From assembly GCF_014384765.1 (NCBI RefSeq), contig NZ_JACRSP010000003.1, forward strand, positions 124,001 to 188,000: a DNA stretch of 64,000 bases, given 5' to 3'. The stretch comes from Feifania hominis (lineage in GTDB: Bacteria; Bacillota; Clostridia; Oscillospirales; Feifaniaceae). Shown piece after piece: positions 41,939 to 50,863 of this stretch (its first letter is position 1; each line of letters begins with the position of its first letter). A program made the translations under genes and the position numbers. The notes below the pieces were generated by a model that made no database searches, was not told where the DNA came from, and worked only from the letters and a program-made list of their open reading frames with translations.

Positions 41939-43108
41939 CTATTTTGCGGCCTTTTCGTAGAGCGGCGACATGGCGCGCAGCTTTTCGATGACGGGGGGAA
42001 TGACCTCGAGCAGATAGTCGATGTCCTCCTCGGTGTTGTCCTCACTCAGCGACAGGCGCAGCGAGCCGTGCGCGAGCTCGTGGGGCAGACCGATGGACAG
42101 CAGCACATGCGACGGGTCGAGCGAGCCCGAGGCACAGGCAGAGCCTGTCGAGGCGCAGATGCCGTTCATGTCGAGCATCAGAAGAATCGACTCGCCCTCG
42201 ACATAGGGGAAGCCGATGTTGACGTTGCCGGGCAGGCGGCGATCACGGTCACCGTTCAAAAAGGCCTCCGGCACCTTGAGAAGCCCGTCGATGAGCCGCT
42301 CGCGCATGGCGAGCACCCGGCGGTTGTTCTCGGCCATGTTGCCGACGGCGAGCGTGAGGGCCTTTGCGAGCCCCACGATGCCGGCGACGTTCTCCGTGCC
42401 GGCGCGCCGGCCGCGCTCCTGTCCGCCGCCCGCGATCAGATTGTCAATCAGGATGCCGTTTTTGATGGTCAGCACGCCCACGCCTTTCGGCCCGTGGAAC
42501 TTGTGCGCCGAGAGCGAGAGCATGTCAATGCCCATTTTCGCGATGTCGATCGGCACATGGCCGACCGCCTGCACCGCGTCGGTGTGAAAGAGGATCCCGT
42601 GCGCATGGGCTGCGGCCGCGAGCTCTTCGATGGGCTGAATGGTGCCGATTTCATTGTTGGCGAACATGATGCTCACGAGGGTGGTGTCGGGCCGGATGGC
42701 CGCCTTGAGATCTTCGACGCGCACGATGCCGTCGCTGTGGACGTCGAGATAGGTGACCTCAAAGCCCTCTTTCTCGAGCTGGGCCATGGTGTGAAGCACG
42801 GCGTGGTGTTCAAATTTGGTGGTGATGAGGTGCCGGCCCTTCTGGGCGAAGCGGTGCGCGGCGCCCTTGAGCGCCCAGTTGTCCGCCTCGCTGCCGCAGG
42901 CGGTGAAGTAGACCTCGCTCGGCTTGCAGCCGAGCGCCTGCGCAACATCGGCGCGGGCTGCGTCAACGGCGGCCTTGGCCTGCGCGCCGATGGAGTAGAG
43001 GCTCGACGGATTGCCGAATTCGTTTTGGTAGTAGGTGCTCATGGCCTCAAAGACCTCGGGATGTACTTTTGTGGTCGCCGCATTGTCGGCGTATACAAAG
43101 CGTTTCAT
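41939..43108 (-). CDS. iscS: Cysteine desulfurase (IscS/NifS)
   Basis: A 389-residue PLP enzyme taking sulfur from cysteine for clusters and tRNA thiolation. Start VYADNAATTKVHPEV; PLP lysine in SLSAHKFHGPKGVG (about 202-215); catalytic cysteine loop GSACASGSLDPSH (about 322-334). Full length. First gene of the iscS-iscU-mnmA operon; AAAGGAG precedes the ATG. Confidence 0.96.
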   Translation of the reverse strand: MKRFVYADNAATTKVHPEVFEAMSTYYQNEFGNPSSLYSIGAQAKAAVDAARADVAQALGCKPSEVYFTACGSEADNWALKGAAHRFAQKGRHLITTKFEHHAVLHTMAQLEKEGFEVTYLDVHSDGIVRVEDLKAAIRPDTTLVSIMFANNEIGTIQPIEELAAAAHAHGILFHTDAVQAVGHVPIDIAKMGIDMLSLSAHKFHGPKGVGVLTIKNGILIDNLIAGGGQERGRRAGTENVAGIVGLAKALTLAVGNMAENNRRVLAMRERLIDGLLKVPEAFLNGDRDRRLPGNVNIGFPYVEGESILLMLDMNGICASTGSACASGSLDPSHVLLSIGLPHELAHGSLRLSLSEDNTEEDIDYLLEVIPPVIEKLRAMSPLYEKAAK

Positions 43109-43162
43109 GGCAGTTCACTCCTTTGCCGGATGGCATCGAGCCATCCGCATATCACAGGTGGT

Positions 43163-43642
43163 TTATTGGGGCAGGCTGTTCTCCTGCTCAAAGGCTTCGT
43201 CCACAGCCGTCGGGGCACGGCTCGCCGCCACCGCCAGCTCGTCGCAGCGGTTGTTGCCCGCGTTCGACTCGTGGCCCTTGACCCAGACAAAGCGCACTTT
43301 GTGGCGCTCGAGAAGCGCCAGAAGCCGCTGCCAGAGATCGCGGTTGAGAGCGGGCTTGTTGTCCGCCTTGCGCCAGCCGCGCCTCTGCCACGAGTCAACC
43401 CAGCCCTTTTCAATGGCGTCGACAAGGTACTTCGAGTCGCTGTAGAGAGTGACGGCGCAGGGCTCCTGGAGCAGTTCGAGCGCCCGGATGGCGCCGAGCA
43501 GCTCCATGCGGTTGTTTGTGGTGCGGCGGTAGCCCTCGCTGAGCTCGCGCCGGTGCGGGCCGTACTGCAGGATGGCGCCGTAGCCGCCAGGGCCGGGGTT
43601 CCCGCTGCAGGCGCCGTCGGTGTAGATGGTCACTTCTTTCAT
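43163..43642 (-). CDS. rnhA: Ribonuclease HI
   Basis: A 159-residue nuclease cutting RNA in RNA-DNA hybrids. Catalytic acidic residues are in the order TDGACSGNPGPGG (Asp), NNRMELLGAI (Glu), LYSDSKYLVDAI (Asp) and NNRCDELA (Asp), with the WVKGHESNAGN loop. Full length. It has its own promoter and lies upstream of, and in the same direction as, iscS with a 54-nt gap, so readthrough into iscS is possible. Confidence 0.95.
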   Translation of the reverse strand: MKEVTIYTDGACSGNPGPGGYGAILQYGPHRRELSEGYRRTTNNRMELLGAIRALELLQEPCAVTLYSDSKYLVDAIEKGWVDSWQRRGWRKADNKPALNRDLWQRLLALLERHKVRFVWVKGHESNAGNNRCDELAVAASRAPTAVDEAFEQENSLPQ

Positions 43643-43664
43643 GATGGAAGTCCCTTCGTCCTAA

Positions 43665-43693
43665 AGTATACTACTTTGGTAGATAATTCGCAA
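43665..43693 (-). promoter_or_regulatory. Promoter of rnhA
   Basis: Minus strand TTGCGA (43688-43693), 17 nt, TATACT (43665-43670), 22 nt before the start codon. Confidence 0.6.
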
Positions 43694-43734
43694 GAGGGTT
43701 TACCATCTCATTTTATCCGCTGCGGCAGCGCCGG

Positions 43735-45072
43735 TCAAGAGCGGCGGTGGTCCCGGATGAAATCGCGGTACCAGAGCGCGCTGTCCTTGGGCGTGCGCTC
43801 GCCCGTGTCAAAGTTCACATGGGTGATGCCGAAGCGCCGGGTGTAGCCGTGGGCCCATTCGAAATTGTCAAGCAGACTCCACACATAGTAGCCGCGCACA
43901 TCGACCCAGTCGAGCAGCAGCTGTTCGACCGCCTCGATGTGACGGCGCAGATAGTCGGTGCGCTTCTCGTCGTGGACGGCGCCGCCGGTGAGCTCGTCGT
44001 CAAAGGCGGCGCCGTTTTCGGTGATGTAGAGCGGCTTTCTCAGAGTGCGGTAGACCCGTTTGCAGACGTCGCGCAGGCCGTCCGGATCGATAGTCCAGCC
44101 CATGTCGGTGGCCTCGTCGCCGGGGTCGTCGGCGAGCACACAGTTCATCTGACTGGGGCAGTGCGCGGCGCGCACGCGGGCGCGCGTGTAGTAGTTGACG
44201 CCCACAAAGTCCACGGGCTGCGCGATGATCTCCATATCGCCATGGTGCACATCAGGGTGGCATTTGGCGCGCCGCAGAAAGCCCGCGGGAAGCGGCGGAT
44301 AGCGCCCCTCGCCGAGCGCGCTTAAAAACCACTCGTTGTAGAAGAGGTCGAGCTTGAAGCGCGCGAAGCGGTCGCGCGGCCTGGGGGAATCCGGGACATA
44401 TTTGACCAGGTTGAGTACGATGCCGATCTTGGAGCGCAGCCCCGCCTCACGAAAGCGCTGCACCGCGAGTCCGTGGGCGAGCAGAAGATGGTGGGCCGCG
44501 GCCATGGCCTTTGCCATGTCGCGCTCGCCCGGTGCGTGCTCGCCGGTGATGTAGCCGAGGCTTGCGATGACCGACGGCTCGTTGATGGTGACCCAGTAGT
44601 CGACGTCGTCGCCGAACAGCGAGAAGAGCCGTGTGGCAAAGTCGGCGAAGACCTGCGCCGTCTCACGGCTGGCAAAGCCGCCGCGCCGCGCAAGCCAGAC
44701 AGGCAGATCCCAGTGGTAGAGGGTCGCCATAACGGAGATGCCCGCGTCGTGAAGCGCGGCGAAGAGCTCGCGGTAAAAGCGCACGCCCTGCTCATTCGGC
44801 TCGGGGGAATCGGTGGGAAACAGGCGCGGCCAGGAGAAGCTCATCCGGTAGGACGTCACGCCGAGCTCGCGCATGAGCGCCACATCCTCGCGGAAGCGGT
44901 GGTAGTGGTCGCAGGCGACCGCTCCGTCGCTGCCGTCGGCGATGCGGCTGTGGTCCTCGCAGAAAGCGTCCCAGATGCCGGCGGTGCGCCCGTCCTCGAG
45001 GGCCGCGCCCTCAATCTGGTAGGAGGAGGTCGCGACGCCCCACTCAAAGTTCTTTGGAAAGAGATTGGTCAT
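43735..45072 (-). CDS. Family 1 glycoside hydrolase (beta-glucosidase type)
   Basis: A 445-residue TIM-barrel enzyme. The N-terminal GH1 signature is FPKNFEWGVATSSYQIEGA. The acid/base Glu is in TINEPSV (about 165) and the nucleophile Glu in YITENGAAF (about 352). No signal peptide, so it is cytosolic. The family includes beta-glucosidases and 6-phospho-beta-glucosidases; a PTS EIIA lies 1.3 kb upstream but no EIIBC is adjacent, so phospho-substrate use is open. GAGGTG precedes the ATG. Confidence 0.92.
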   Translation of the reverse strand: MTNLFPKNFEWGVATSSYQIEGAALEDGRTAGIWDAFCEDHSRIADGSDGAVACDHYHRFREDVALMRELGVTSYRMSFSWPRLFPTDSPEPNEQGVRFYRELFAALHDAGISVMATLYHWDLPVWLARRGGFASRETAQVFADFATRLFSLFGDDVDYWVTINEPSVIASLGYITGEHAPGERDMAKAMAAAHHLLLAHGLAVQRFREAGLRSKIGIVLNLVKYVPDSPRPRDRFARFKLDLFYNEWFLSALGEGRYPPLPAGFLRRAKCHPDVHHGDMEIIAQPVDFVGVNYYTRARVRAAHCPSQMNCVLADDPGDEATDMGWTIDPDGLRDVCKRVYRTLRKPLYITENGAAFDDELTGGAVHDEKRTDYLRRHIEAVEQLLLDWVDVRGYYVWSLLDNFEWAHGYTRRFGITHVNFDTGERTPKDSALWYRDFIRDHRRS

Positions 45073-45198
45073 GTGACACCTCGCCTTTCACGGCGCTCGG
45101 CCGAACTGGTATTGTCACCCAGTAGCATTGCCATTTGGACCCTACTTATTACTATTACCGCGTATCGCATCGTGTGACGGCCGCCGCGTAAACCGCGC

Positions 45199-45226
45199 AA
45201 AAAAGGGACTGCCCTGCGGCAGTCCC
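45199..45226 (-). terminator. Terminator of the gene at 45250-45693
   Basis: A 9-bp stem (45205-45213 with 45218-45226) and minus-strand T6. Confidence 0.88.
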
Positions 45227-45249
45227 CACTTGAATGGGAAAGAAAAACA

Positions 45250-45693
45250 TCAGCTTCTGTGATTTTGAATGGTGATCCAGAGGTGACCGGCCGCGAAGAC
45301 GGCGGCTGCCAGAGCCAGCAGCCAGTGCCGCAGCGCCAGAGCACTGAGCGAGAAGATGGCCGCTGGAAGAACGGCGAGCGCCAGAGCCCGCGGCAGTGTC
45401 TGTGCCCTGAAATAGAGCACCCAGACGACGAGGTAGGCGAGCAGCAGACCGGCGACTGCGAACAGGTAGAAAAGAAAGCCGGCCACGCTGAAAAAGCCGA
45501 ATTCCCCCACGCCCAGAGGCAGAATCATCAGGGCCATACAGGCGCAGCGCCCCACCTGTTCGGCCGCGGCGGCCACCCGTGGGACACGCCGGCTCTGCGC
45601 TGTCCCCGCGCCCCTCGCGGCCCAGAGAAGATTGGGCACGAGCATCACAGCGACGACTGCAAGGCCCATCCAGCTGATCCAGTTTAACTGCAT
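45250..45693 (-). CDS. Small integral membrane protein
   Basis: 147 residues with four to five hydrophobic segments (about 5-25, 48-66, 68-92, 100-120 and 122-140). No motif that I can assign; it may be one of the uncharacterised four-helix families. GGGAGG precedes the ATG. It lies 32 nt downstream of the epimerase-like gene on the same strand and has a good terminator, so it probably ends the operon. Confidence 0.75.
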   Translation of the reverse strand: MQLNWISWMGLAVVAVMLVPNLLWAARGAGTAQSRRVPRVAAAAEQVGRCACMALMILPLGVGEFGFFSVAGFLFYLFAVAGLLLAYLVVWVLYFRAQTLPRALALAVLPAAIFSLSALALRHWLLALAAAVFAAGHLWITIQNHRS

Positions 45694-45725
45694 AAGTATC
45701 CTCCCGTGTCGGGGCGTCGGCGGCG

Positions 45726-46376
45726 CTACTCGCCGACGATGCGGCGGATCTGCTCGACGCGCTCGTCGAAATGCTCCGCGCGAAAGAGCGCCCGGCCGAC
45801 GACAAACCGGTCGGCGCCGGCCTCTTTGACCAGCGGCAGCTCCTCGAGGCCGACGTTTCCGTCGACGAGGATGTGGGCGCTGTCGCCGAAGATCTCGCGC
45901 GCCTCGCGGATGCGCTCGAGCGTGTAGCGGTTGAATTCAAACTGGCCGTTGTCAGGCTCGCCCGTCATGATCTGCAGATAGTCGATCTTGCCGACGTAGT
46001 AGCGCATCTCGTGCAGAGATTCCAGCGGGAAGAGCGCGATGCCGGGGGAGGAGCCCATGGCGCGAATCTGCTGAATGAACTGGCTCGGATAGAGCACGTG
46101 GCGCGGGTGGAAGAGAACGCTGTGGATGTTGCCGATCTGTCCGAGACGGTCGATGTAGTACGAGGGATTTTGCACCATCACATGGACGTTGAAGCCGATG
46201 TCGGAGTACCGGCGCATCCCCTCGAGCACTTTCATTCCAAAGGAGATGTTCGGGAAAAAGTTGCCGTCCTGCACATCCACGTGCATGGTCTCGAAGCCGG
46301 CGCGGTCGACTTTCATCAGCTCGTCGTGCAAAAAGAGATGGTCGGCTGAATTGATGGATGGAAAGACTGTTTTCAT
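45726..46376 (-). CDS. Ribulose-phosphate 3-epimerase family protein
   Basis: A 216-residue TIM-barrel. The family metal and catalytic residues are present: HVDVQDGNFFPN (His, Asp), HVMVQNP (His) and ILVDGNVG (Asp). The usual third metal region is changed to SVLFHPRH. Such divergent members include allulose-6-phosphate and other pentose/hexulose epimerases. With the PTS EIIA immediately upstream a sugar-phosphate epimerase for an imported sugar is plausible. The substrate is not determined. GAGGGAG precedes the ATG. Confidence 0.82.
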   Translation of the reverse strand: MKTVFPSINSADHLFLHDELMKVDRAGFETMHVDVQDGNFFPNISFGMKVLEGMRRYSDIGFNVHVMVQNPSYYIDRLGQIGNIHSVLFHPRHVLYPSQFIQQIRAMGSSPGIALFPLESLHEMRYYVGKIDYLQIMTGEPDNGQFEFNRYTLERIREAREIFGDSAHILVDGNVGLEELPLVKEAGADRFVVGRALFRAEHFDERVEQIRRIVGE

Positions 46377-46406
46377 GATGACTCCCTCTGTTTTAGACGA
46401 TGATTG

Positions 46407-46877
46407 CTACTCGGCGAGCACATAGGGGCGCAGCATCTCGTAGACGCGCGCAGGGTCGTGCTCGGCGCGCAGCGCCGAGATGGTCTCGGGGCTCTGCACG
46501 ATCTTCATGAGATTCTGCAGCATGGTCAGGTGCATCTTGCCGTTTTGCAGCACCAGAATGAACACGAGCCCCACGCCGATCTTCTGCTCCTTGTCAACCA
46601 TACTTGAAAAGGGCACGAGCTCTTTGAGCGTGATGGCGAGAACGGCCGAGGCGTTTACATGGCTGCTCTCGACGTGGGGAATGGCCACATTGACCTCGCC
46701 CACCGGCACGCCGGTGGGGTAGCTCTGCTCCCTCTCGCAGATCGCGTCAAAGAAGCTGTCTTTGACAAGCCCACGTTCGCGCAGCAGCGCCGCCGCCCTC
46801 TCAAAGATCTCCGTGTCGCTCGACGCCTCCATATCACAGACGACGAGATCGCGGTCAAACAGTATCGCCTCGCCCAT
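46407..46877 (-). CDS. PTS EIIA type-2 (fructose/mannitol-like) domain protein
   Basis: A 156-residue protein of the EIIA type-2 superfamily, which carries phosphate on a His (in VAIPHVESSHV, near residue 68). As a free domain it may feed a membrane EIIBC encoded elsewhere or act in regulation. The start at 46877 follows GGGAGGG; an upstream ATG seven codons earlier is less well placed. It is first in a run with the epimerase-like and membrane protein genes. Confidence 0.85.
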   Translation of the reverse strand: MGEAILFDRDLVVCDMEASSDTEIFERAAALLRERGLVKDSFFDAICEREQSYPTGVPVGEVNVAIPHVESSHVNASAVLAITLKELVPFSSMVDKEQKIGVGLVFILVLQNGKMHLTMLQNLMKIVQSPETISALRAEHDPARVYEMLRPYVLAE

Positions 46878-46929
46878 GGCAGTTGCCCTCCCAAACATTG
46901 ATTTTGTCGGAATATTCGAGTTCAGTCCT

Positions 46930-46959
46930 ATAGTATCATCATATGGAATCATTCGTCAA
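46930..46959 (-). promoter_or_regulatory. Probable promoter of the EIIA/epimerase operon
   Basis: Minus strand TTGACG (46954-46959), 18 nt, TACTAT (46930-46935), about 52 nt before the EIIA start. Confidence 0.5.
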
Positions 46960-47007
46960 TTCCATACCGGCGTATTATTACAGTTGTCTTACAAATCCCA
47001 AAAAATC

Positions 47008-47035
47008 TGGATTTTGGCGTGAGGGCTATTATAAT
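47008..47035 (+). promoter_or_regulatory. Probable promoter of the deacetylase-like gene
   Basis: A perfect TATAAT (47030-47035) with only a weak -35 (TGGATT at 47008-47013), 37 nt before the ATG. Confidence 0.45.
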
Positions 47036-47072
47036 AGAGACGTAGAAATCTGTTATTTTGAGGGAGCGTCTC

Positions 47073-48152
47073 ATGCGAAGAAAACTCTGCGCGCTTGCGC
47101 TGACTGTTCTGCTGCTTGTGCTGTCTGTCTGCCCGGCCTCGGCCGACGGCGGGTGGAGAGTTCTCTTTGACGACGAATTTTATACCGTCCCGGACACCAC
47201 TCCCATGGTGGTGCAGGACGGCGTGGTCTACTTTCCCATTGACGAGTTTCTCGAGAAGTTCTCGGCGACCTACATCTACGAGGTCTACTCGGGGAGCCTC
47301 ACCATCTTCCGCGACAAGCAGATATTGACCATGAACATCTACAGCGGCCGTGTTGTGACCGATGACAAGCGCGTTCTCTACGCGAAGACCTTTTTCACAA
47401 ACGGCACGTTCTATGTGCCGGTGGAGTTCCTCTGCGGCGAGTTCGGCGCGTCGTTTTCGCTGCTGTCGGACGGCACGCCCCGCATCGTCACCAAAAGTAC
47501 GCTGACAAATCTGCAATTTGAGCTGATTCAAAGCACCATGACAAGCGAGAATCCCGGCTCGAAGAGCGAGCCGTCGGTCTATGTGTCGCTGCGCGAACTG
47601 ACGCCCGCCCGCGTCAGCGAGGCCATGGGCGTTCTGGAGGACAGCGGGCTCAAGGGCGCGTTCTTCTTCAGTGAGATCACCATCAAGCGCTACCCCGCGA
47701 CGGTGCGCCGCGTACTCGCGCGGGGCCACACGGTGGGGCTCACGCTGTCCGACAGCCAGCTTGCGCGCGGTCTGTCGGCCTCGTCGGTCGCCGCCGCAAT
47801 CGAGAGCGCCAACGACGCCTACCAGAAGATCACAAAGCAGCGCGCCACTCTCGTCTACATCGACACGGGGGGCAGTTTCTCCGCCCAGGCGCGCAACAGA
47901 CTCTACCAGAACGGCTACCGCATGTGGGGCGTGAATCTGCCTCTGCCGTCGTCGGTCGGCGGGACAAAGGCGAGCTCGGCGGACATTCTCACCGTGCTCG
48001 GCCGTGTGCGCTGGGACATCTGCATCGGCGTGACAAACAGCGCGGAGTCGGTCTCCATGCTCGATGCGGTGCTGCAGGGCGGCGGTTCCTACCGGCTGCG
48101 CCCGCTGACACAGACGGCCACTCCGATTAATTACCAGCAGGATATCAGATAG
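47073..48152 (+). CDS. Exported protein: amine-oxidase-N-like stalk plus degenerate deacetylase-like domain
   Basis: A 359-residue secreted protein: signal peptide (about 1-25, ending ASADGG), a copper-amine-oxidase-N-like stalk domain (about 40-140, VVQDGVVYFPIDEFLEKF to NGTFYVPVEFLCGEFG), then a ~200-residue domain shaped like a NodB deacetylase (LKGAFFFSEITIKRYPATV, RGHTVGLTLSDSQL). The DD and HxxxH metal motifs of active CE4 enzymes are not seen, so catalysis is doubtful; glycan binding is an alternative. GAGGGAG precedes the ATG at 47073. The call for the second domain is tentative. Confidence 0.7.
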   Translation: MRRKLCALALTVLLLVLSVCPASADGGWRVLFDDEFYTVPDTTPMVVQDGVVYFPIDEFLEKFSATYIYEVYSGSLTIFRDKQILTMNIYSGRVVTDDKRVLYAKTFFTNGTFYVPVEFLCGEFGASFSLLSDGTPRIVTKSTLTNLQFELIQSTMTSENPGSKSEPSVYVSLRELTPARVSEAMGVLEDSGLKGAFFFSEITIKRYPATVRRVLARGHTVGLTLSDSQLARGLSASSVAAAIESANDAYQKITKQRATLVYIDTGGSFSAQARNRLYQNGYRMWGVNLPLPSSVGGTKASSADILTVLGRVRWDICIGVTNSAESVSMLDAVLQGGGSYRLRPLTQTATPINYQQDIR

Positions 48153-48181
48153 TAAAAATACTCATTGTAAAGGAGCTTCCC

Positions 48182-48655
48182 ATGTATTGCAGAGTGTGTG
48201 GAGAACAGTATGAGACCGGCAAGCCGAACTGCCCGAGGTGCAAGGCCGCTGCGGGCGTGGGTACGAACTATTGCTACAACTGCGGCGAGAGGACGGTGCC
48301 GGGCTCGGCGGTCTGCCCGAAGTGCGGCGCGGTGCTCTATGTCAACAGCGGCTACCAGCCGGGCGCCGGGCAGAGTTACCAGAACACAAACCAGGGCCCC
48401 TGGCAGCAGCCCTACTACGGCGCGCCGAGCGGCTACAGTCAGAAGTCGAAGCTGGTCGCGGGACTGCTGGGCATCTTTCTCGGCTACATCGGCATTCACA
48501 ACTTCTACCTGGGCTTTACCAGCCGCGCGGTGCTCCAGATTGTGGTGACGGTTCTCACCTGCGGCATCGGCGGGCTGTGGGGCTTCATCGAGGGAATTCT
48601 CATCATCGCGGGCAACATTCAGACCGACGCCAACGGCGTGCCGCTGAGGGATTGA
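48182..48655 (+). CDS. Zinc-ribbon TM2-domain membrane protein
   Basis: A 157-residue protein: two Cys-x2-Cys zinc-ribbon units (YCRVCGEQY...CPRC and YCYNCGERT...CPKC), a Gln/Tyr/Gly-rich linker, then a TM2 domain of two membrane helices joined by GYIGIHNFYLGF (about 100-145). TM2 proteins are widespread and of unknown biochemical role. AAAGGAG precedes the ATG. It follows the preceding gene by 29 nt, and a terminator follows. Confidence 0.85.
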   Translation: MYCRVCGEQYETGKPNCPRCKAAAGVGTNYCYNCGERTVPGSAVCPKCGAVLYVNSGYQPGAGQSYQNTNQGPWQQPYYGAPSGYSQKSKLVAGLLGIFLGYIGIHNFYLGFTSRAVLQIVVTVLTCGIGGLWGFIEGILIIAGNIQTDANGVPLRD

Positions 48656-48667
48656 AAAGAAACCGCC

Positions 48668-48696
48668 AAAAAGGGAGGGAACCCCCTCCTTTTTTT
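48668..48696 (+). terminator. Terminator after the TM2 gene
   Basis: Stem AAAGGGAGGG with CCCTCCTTT (one bulged G) and a T7 run. Confidence 0.75.
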
Positions 48697-48718
48697 GCGT
48701 CTGGAGACGTTTGCGGGG

Positions 48719-48747
48719 TTGCGAAACGGCAAAATATTTGATATTAT
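48719..48747 (+). promoter_or_regulatory. Promoter of the pgk-tpiA-gpmI operon
   Basis: TTGCGA (48719-48724), 17 nt, TATTAT (48742-48747), 75 nt before pgk. A small ATGGG/CCCAT hairpin (48757-48771) follows near the transcript start. Confidence 0.6.
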
Positions 48748-48821
48748 TTTCACGATATGGGTTTTTCCCATTCCTCTGGAAAGAATATGGAAATACTGAA
48801 ATATTTTATGAGGTGAAAGAG

Positions 48822-50009
48822 ATGTTAAACAAGAAGACCATCGAAGACATTGACGTAAAGGGCAAACGCGTATTTGTGCGCTGCGACTTCAACGTCCCGC
48901 TGAATGCCGACGGTGTCATCACCGACGACAAGAGAATCCGCGAGTCGCTCAAGACCATCAAGTATCTGATGGACCACGGCGCGAGAGTCATCCTGTCCTC
49001 CCATCTCGGCCGCCCGAAAGGCGAGTTCAACATGAAGTACTCCCTGGCGCCGGTCGCCGCCCGTCTGTCTGAGCTGCTGGGCGTCGAGGTGAAGATGGCA
49101 AAGGACGTCGTCGGCGAGAGCGCCAAGAGTCTTGCCGCCTCTCTCAAAGACGGCGAGGCAATGCTCATTGAAAACGTCCGCTTCCACAAGGAGGAGGAGA
49201 AAAACGACCCCGCATTTGCCAAGGAGCTCGCCTCCATGGCCGACATCTATGTCAACGACGCGTTCGGGACCTCCCACCGCGCCCACGCCTCCACCGAGGG
49301 CGTTGCGCAGTATCTGCCGGCTGTCTGCGGCTACCTGATCCAAAAGGAGATCGAGGTCATGGGCAAGGCCCTGTCCGATCCGGCCCGCCCGTTTGCGGCG
49401 ATTCTCGGCGGCGCAAAAGTCTCCGACAAGATCGGCGTCATCAACAACCTGCTTGACAAGGTCGACATTCTCATCGTCGGCGGCGGCATGGCCTACACGT
49501 TCATCAAGGCGCAGGGCGGCGAAATCGGCACATCCCTGTGTGAGGAAGACAAGCTCGACCTCGCCCGCGAGATGATCAAAAAAGCGCAGGATAAGGGCGT
49601 GAAGTTCCTGCTGCCGGTCGACACCGTGGTTGCGCAGGAGTTCAAGGCTGACGCCGAGGCCAAGACGGTCCGCGCGGGCGAAGTTCCGGCCGGCTGGATG
49701 GGTCTTGACATCGGCGAAGAGACCATCAAGCTCTTCTCCGACGCGGTCAAATCGGCCAAGACTGTTGTCTGGAACGGACCGATGGGCGTGTTTGAGTTTG
49801 AGCGCTTCGCCAAGGGCACCAAGGAGATCGCCAAGGCCGTGGCCGAGTCCGGCGCCATCTCCATCATCGGCGGCGGCGACTCTGCCGCGGCGGTCGAGCA
49901 GCTCGGCTTTGCCGACAAGATGACCCACATCTCCACCGGCGGCGGCGCCTCTCTCGAGTTCCTCGAGGGCAGAGAGCTGCCCGGCATTGCCGCGCTCAAC
50001 GACAGATAA
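48822..50009 (+). CDS. pgk: Phosphoglycerate kinase
   Basis: A 395-residue glycolytic enzyme making ATP and 3-phosphoglycerate. Motifs: VFVRCDFNVPLN near the start, SHLGRPKG, the ATP-site ILGGAKVSDKIGVI, WNGPMGVFEF and GGGDSAAAVEQ. Full length. AGGTGAAAGAG precedes the ATG at 48822. First of the glycolytic run pgk-tpiA-gpmI; no gapA is seen upstream. Confidence 0.97.
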   Translation: MLNKKTIEDIDVKGKRVFVRCDFNVPLNADGVITDDKRIRESLKTIKYLMDHGARVILSSHLGRPKGEFNMKYSLAPVAARLSELLGVEVKMAKDVVGESAKSLAASLKDGEAMLIENVRFHKEEEKNDPAFAKELASMADIYVNDAFGTSHRAHASTEGVAQYLPAVCGYLIQKEIEVMGKALSDPARPFAAILGGAKVSDKIGVINNLLDKVDILIVGGGMAYTFIKAQGGEIGTSLCEEDKLDLAREMIKKAQDKGVKFLLPVDTVVAQEFKADAEAKTVRAGEVPAGWMGLDIGEETIKLFSDAVKSAKTVVWNGPMGVFEFERFAKGTKEIAKAVAESGAISIIGGGDSAAAVEQLGFADKMTHISTGGGASLEFLEGRELPGIAALNDR

Positions 50010-50021
50010 ACCACTGACACT

Positions 50022-50052
50022 CATTGACGGTGCGGGTTCCGCGCCGTCAATG
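50022..50052 (+). other. Intergenic hairpin between pgk and tpiA
   Basis: A 14-bp stem with one wobble and a GTT loop (50022-50035 with 50039-50052), without a T-run, ending just before the tpiA ribosome site. It may be a transcript-stabilising or processing element. Confidence 0.65.
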
Positions 50053-50073
50053 TTCATGAGAGGAGAATATGGA

Positions 50074-50844
<771 letters not shown>

Positions 50845-50863
50845 TTCGCGAAAGGACTTGCAC

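Noticed and set aside
41918..43846. 642-codon plus-strand frame opposite iscS and rnhA
   Set aside because: Spans several real genes on the other strand and has no recognisable domain.
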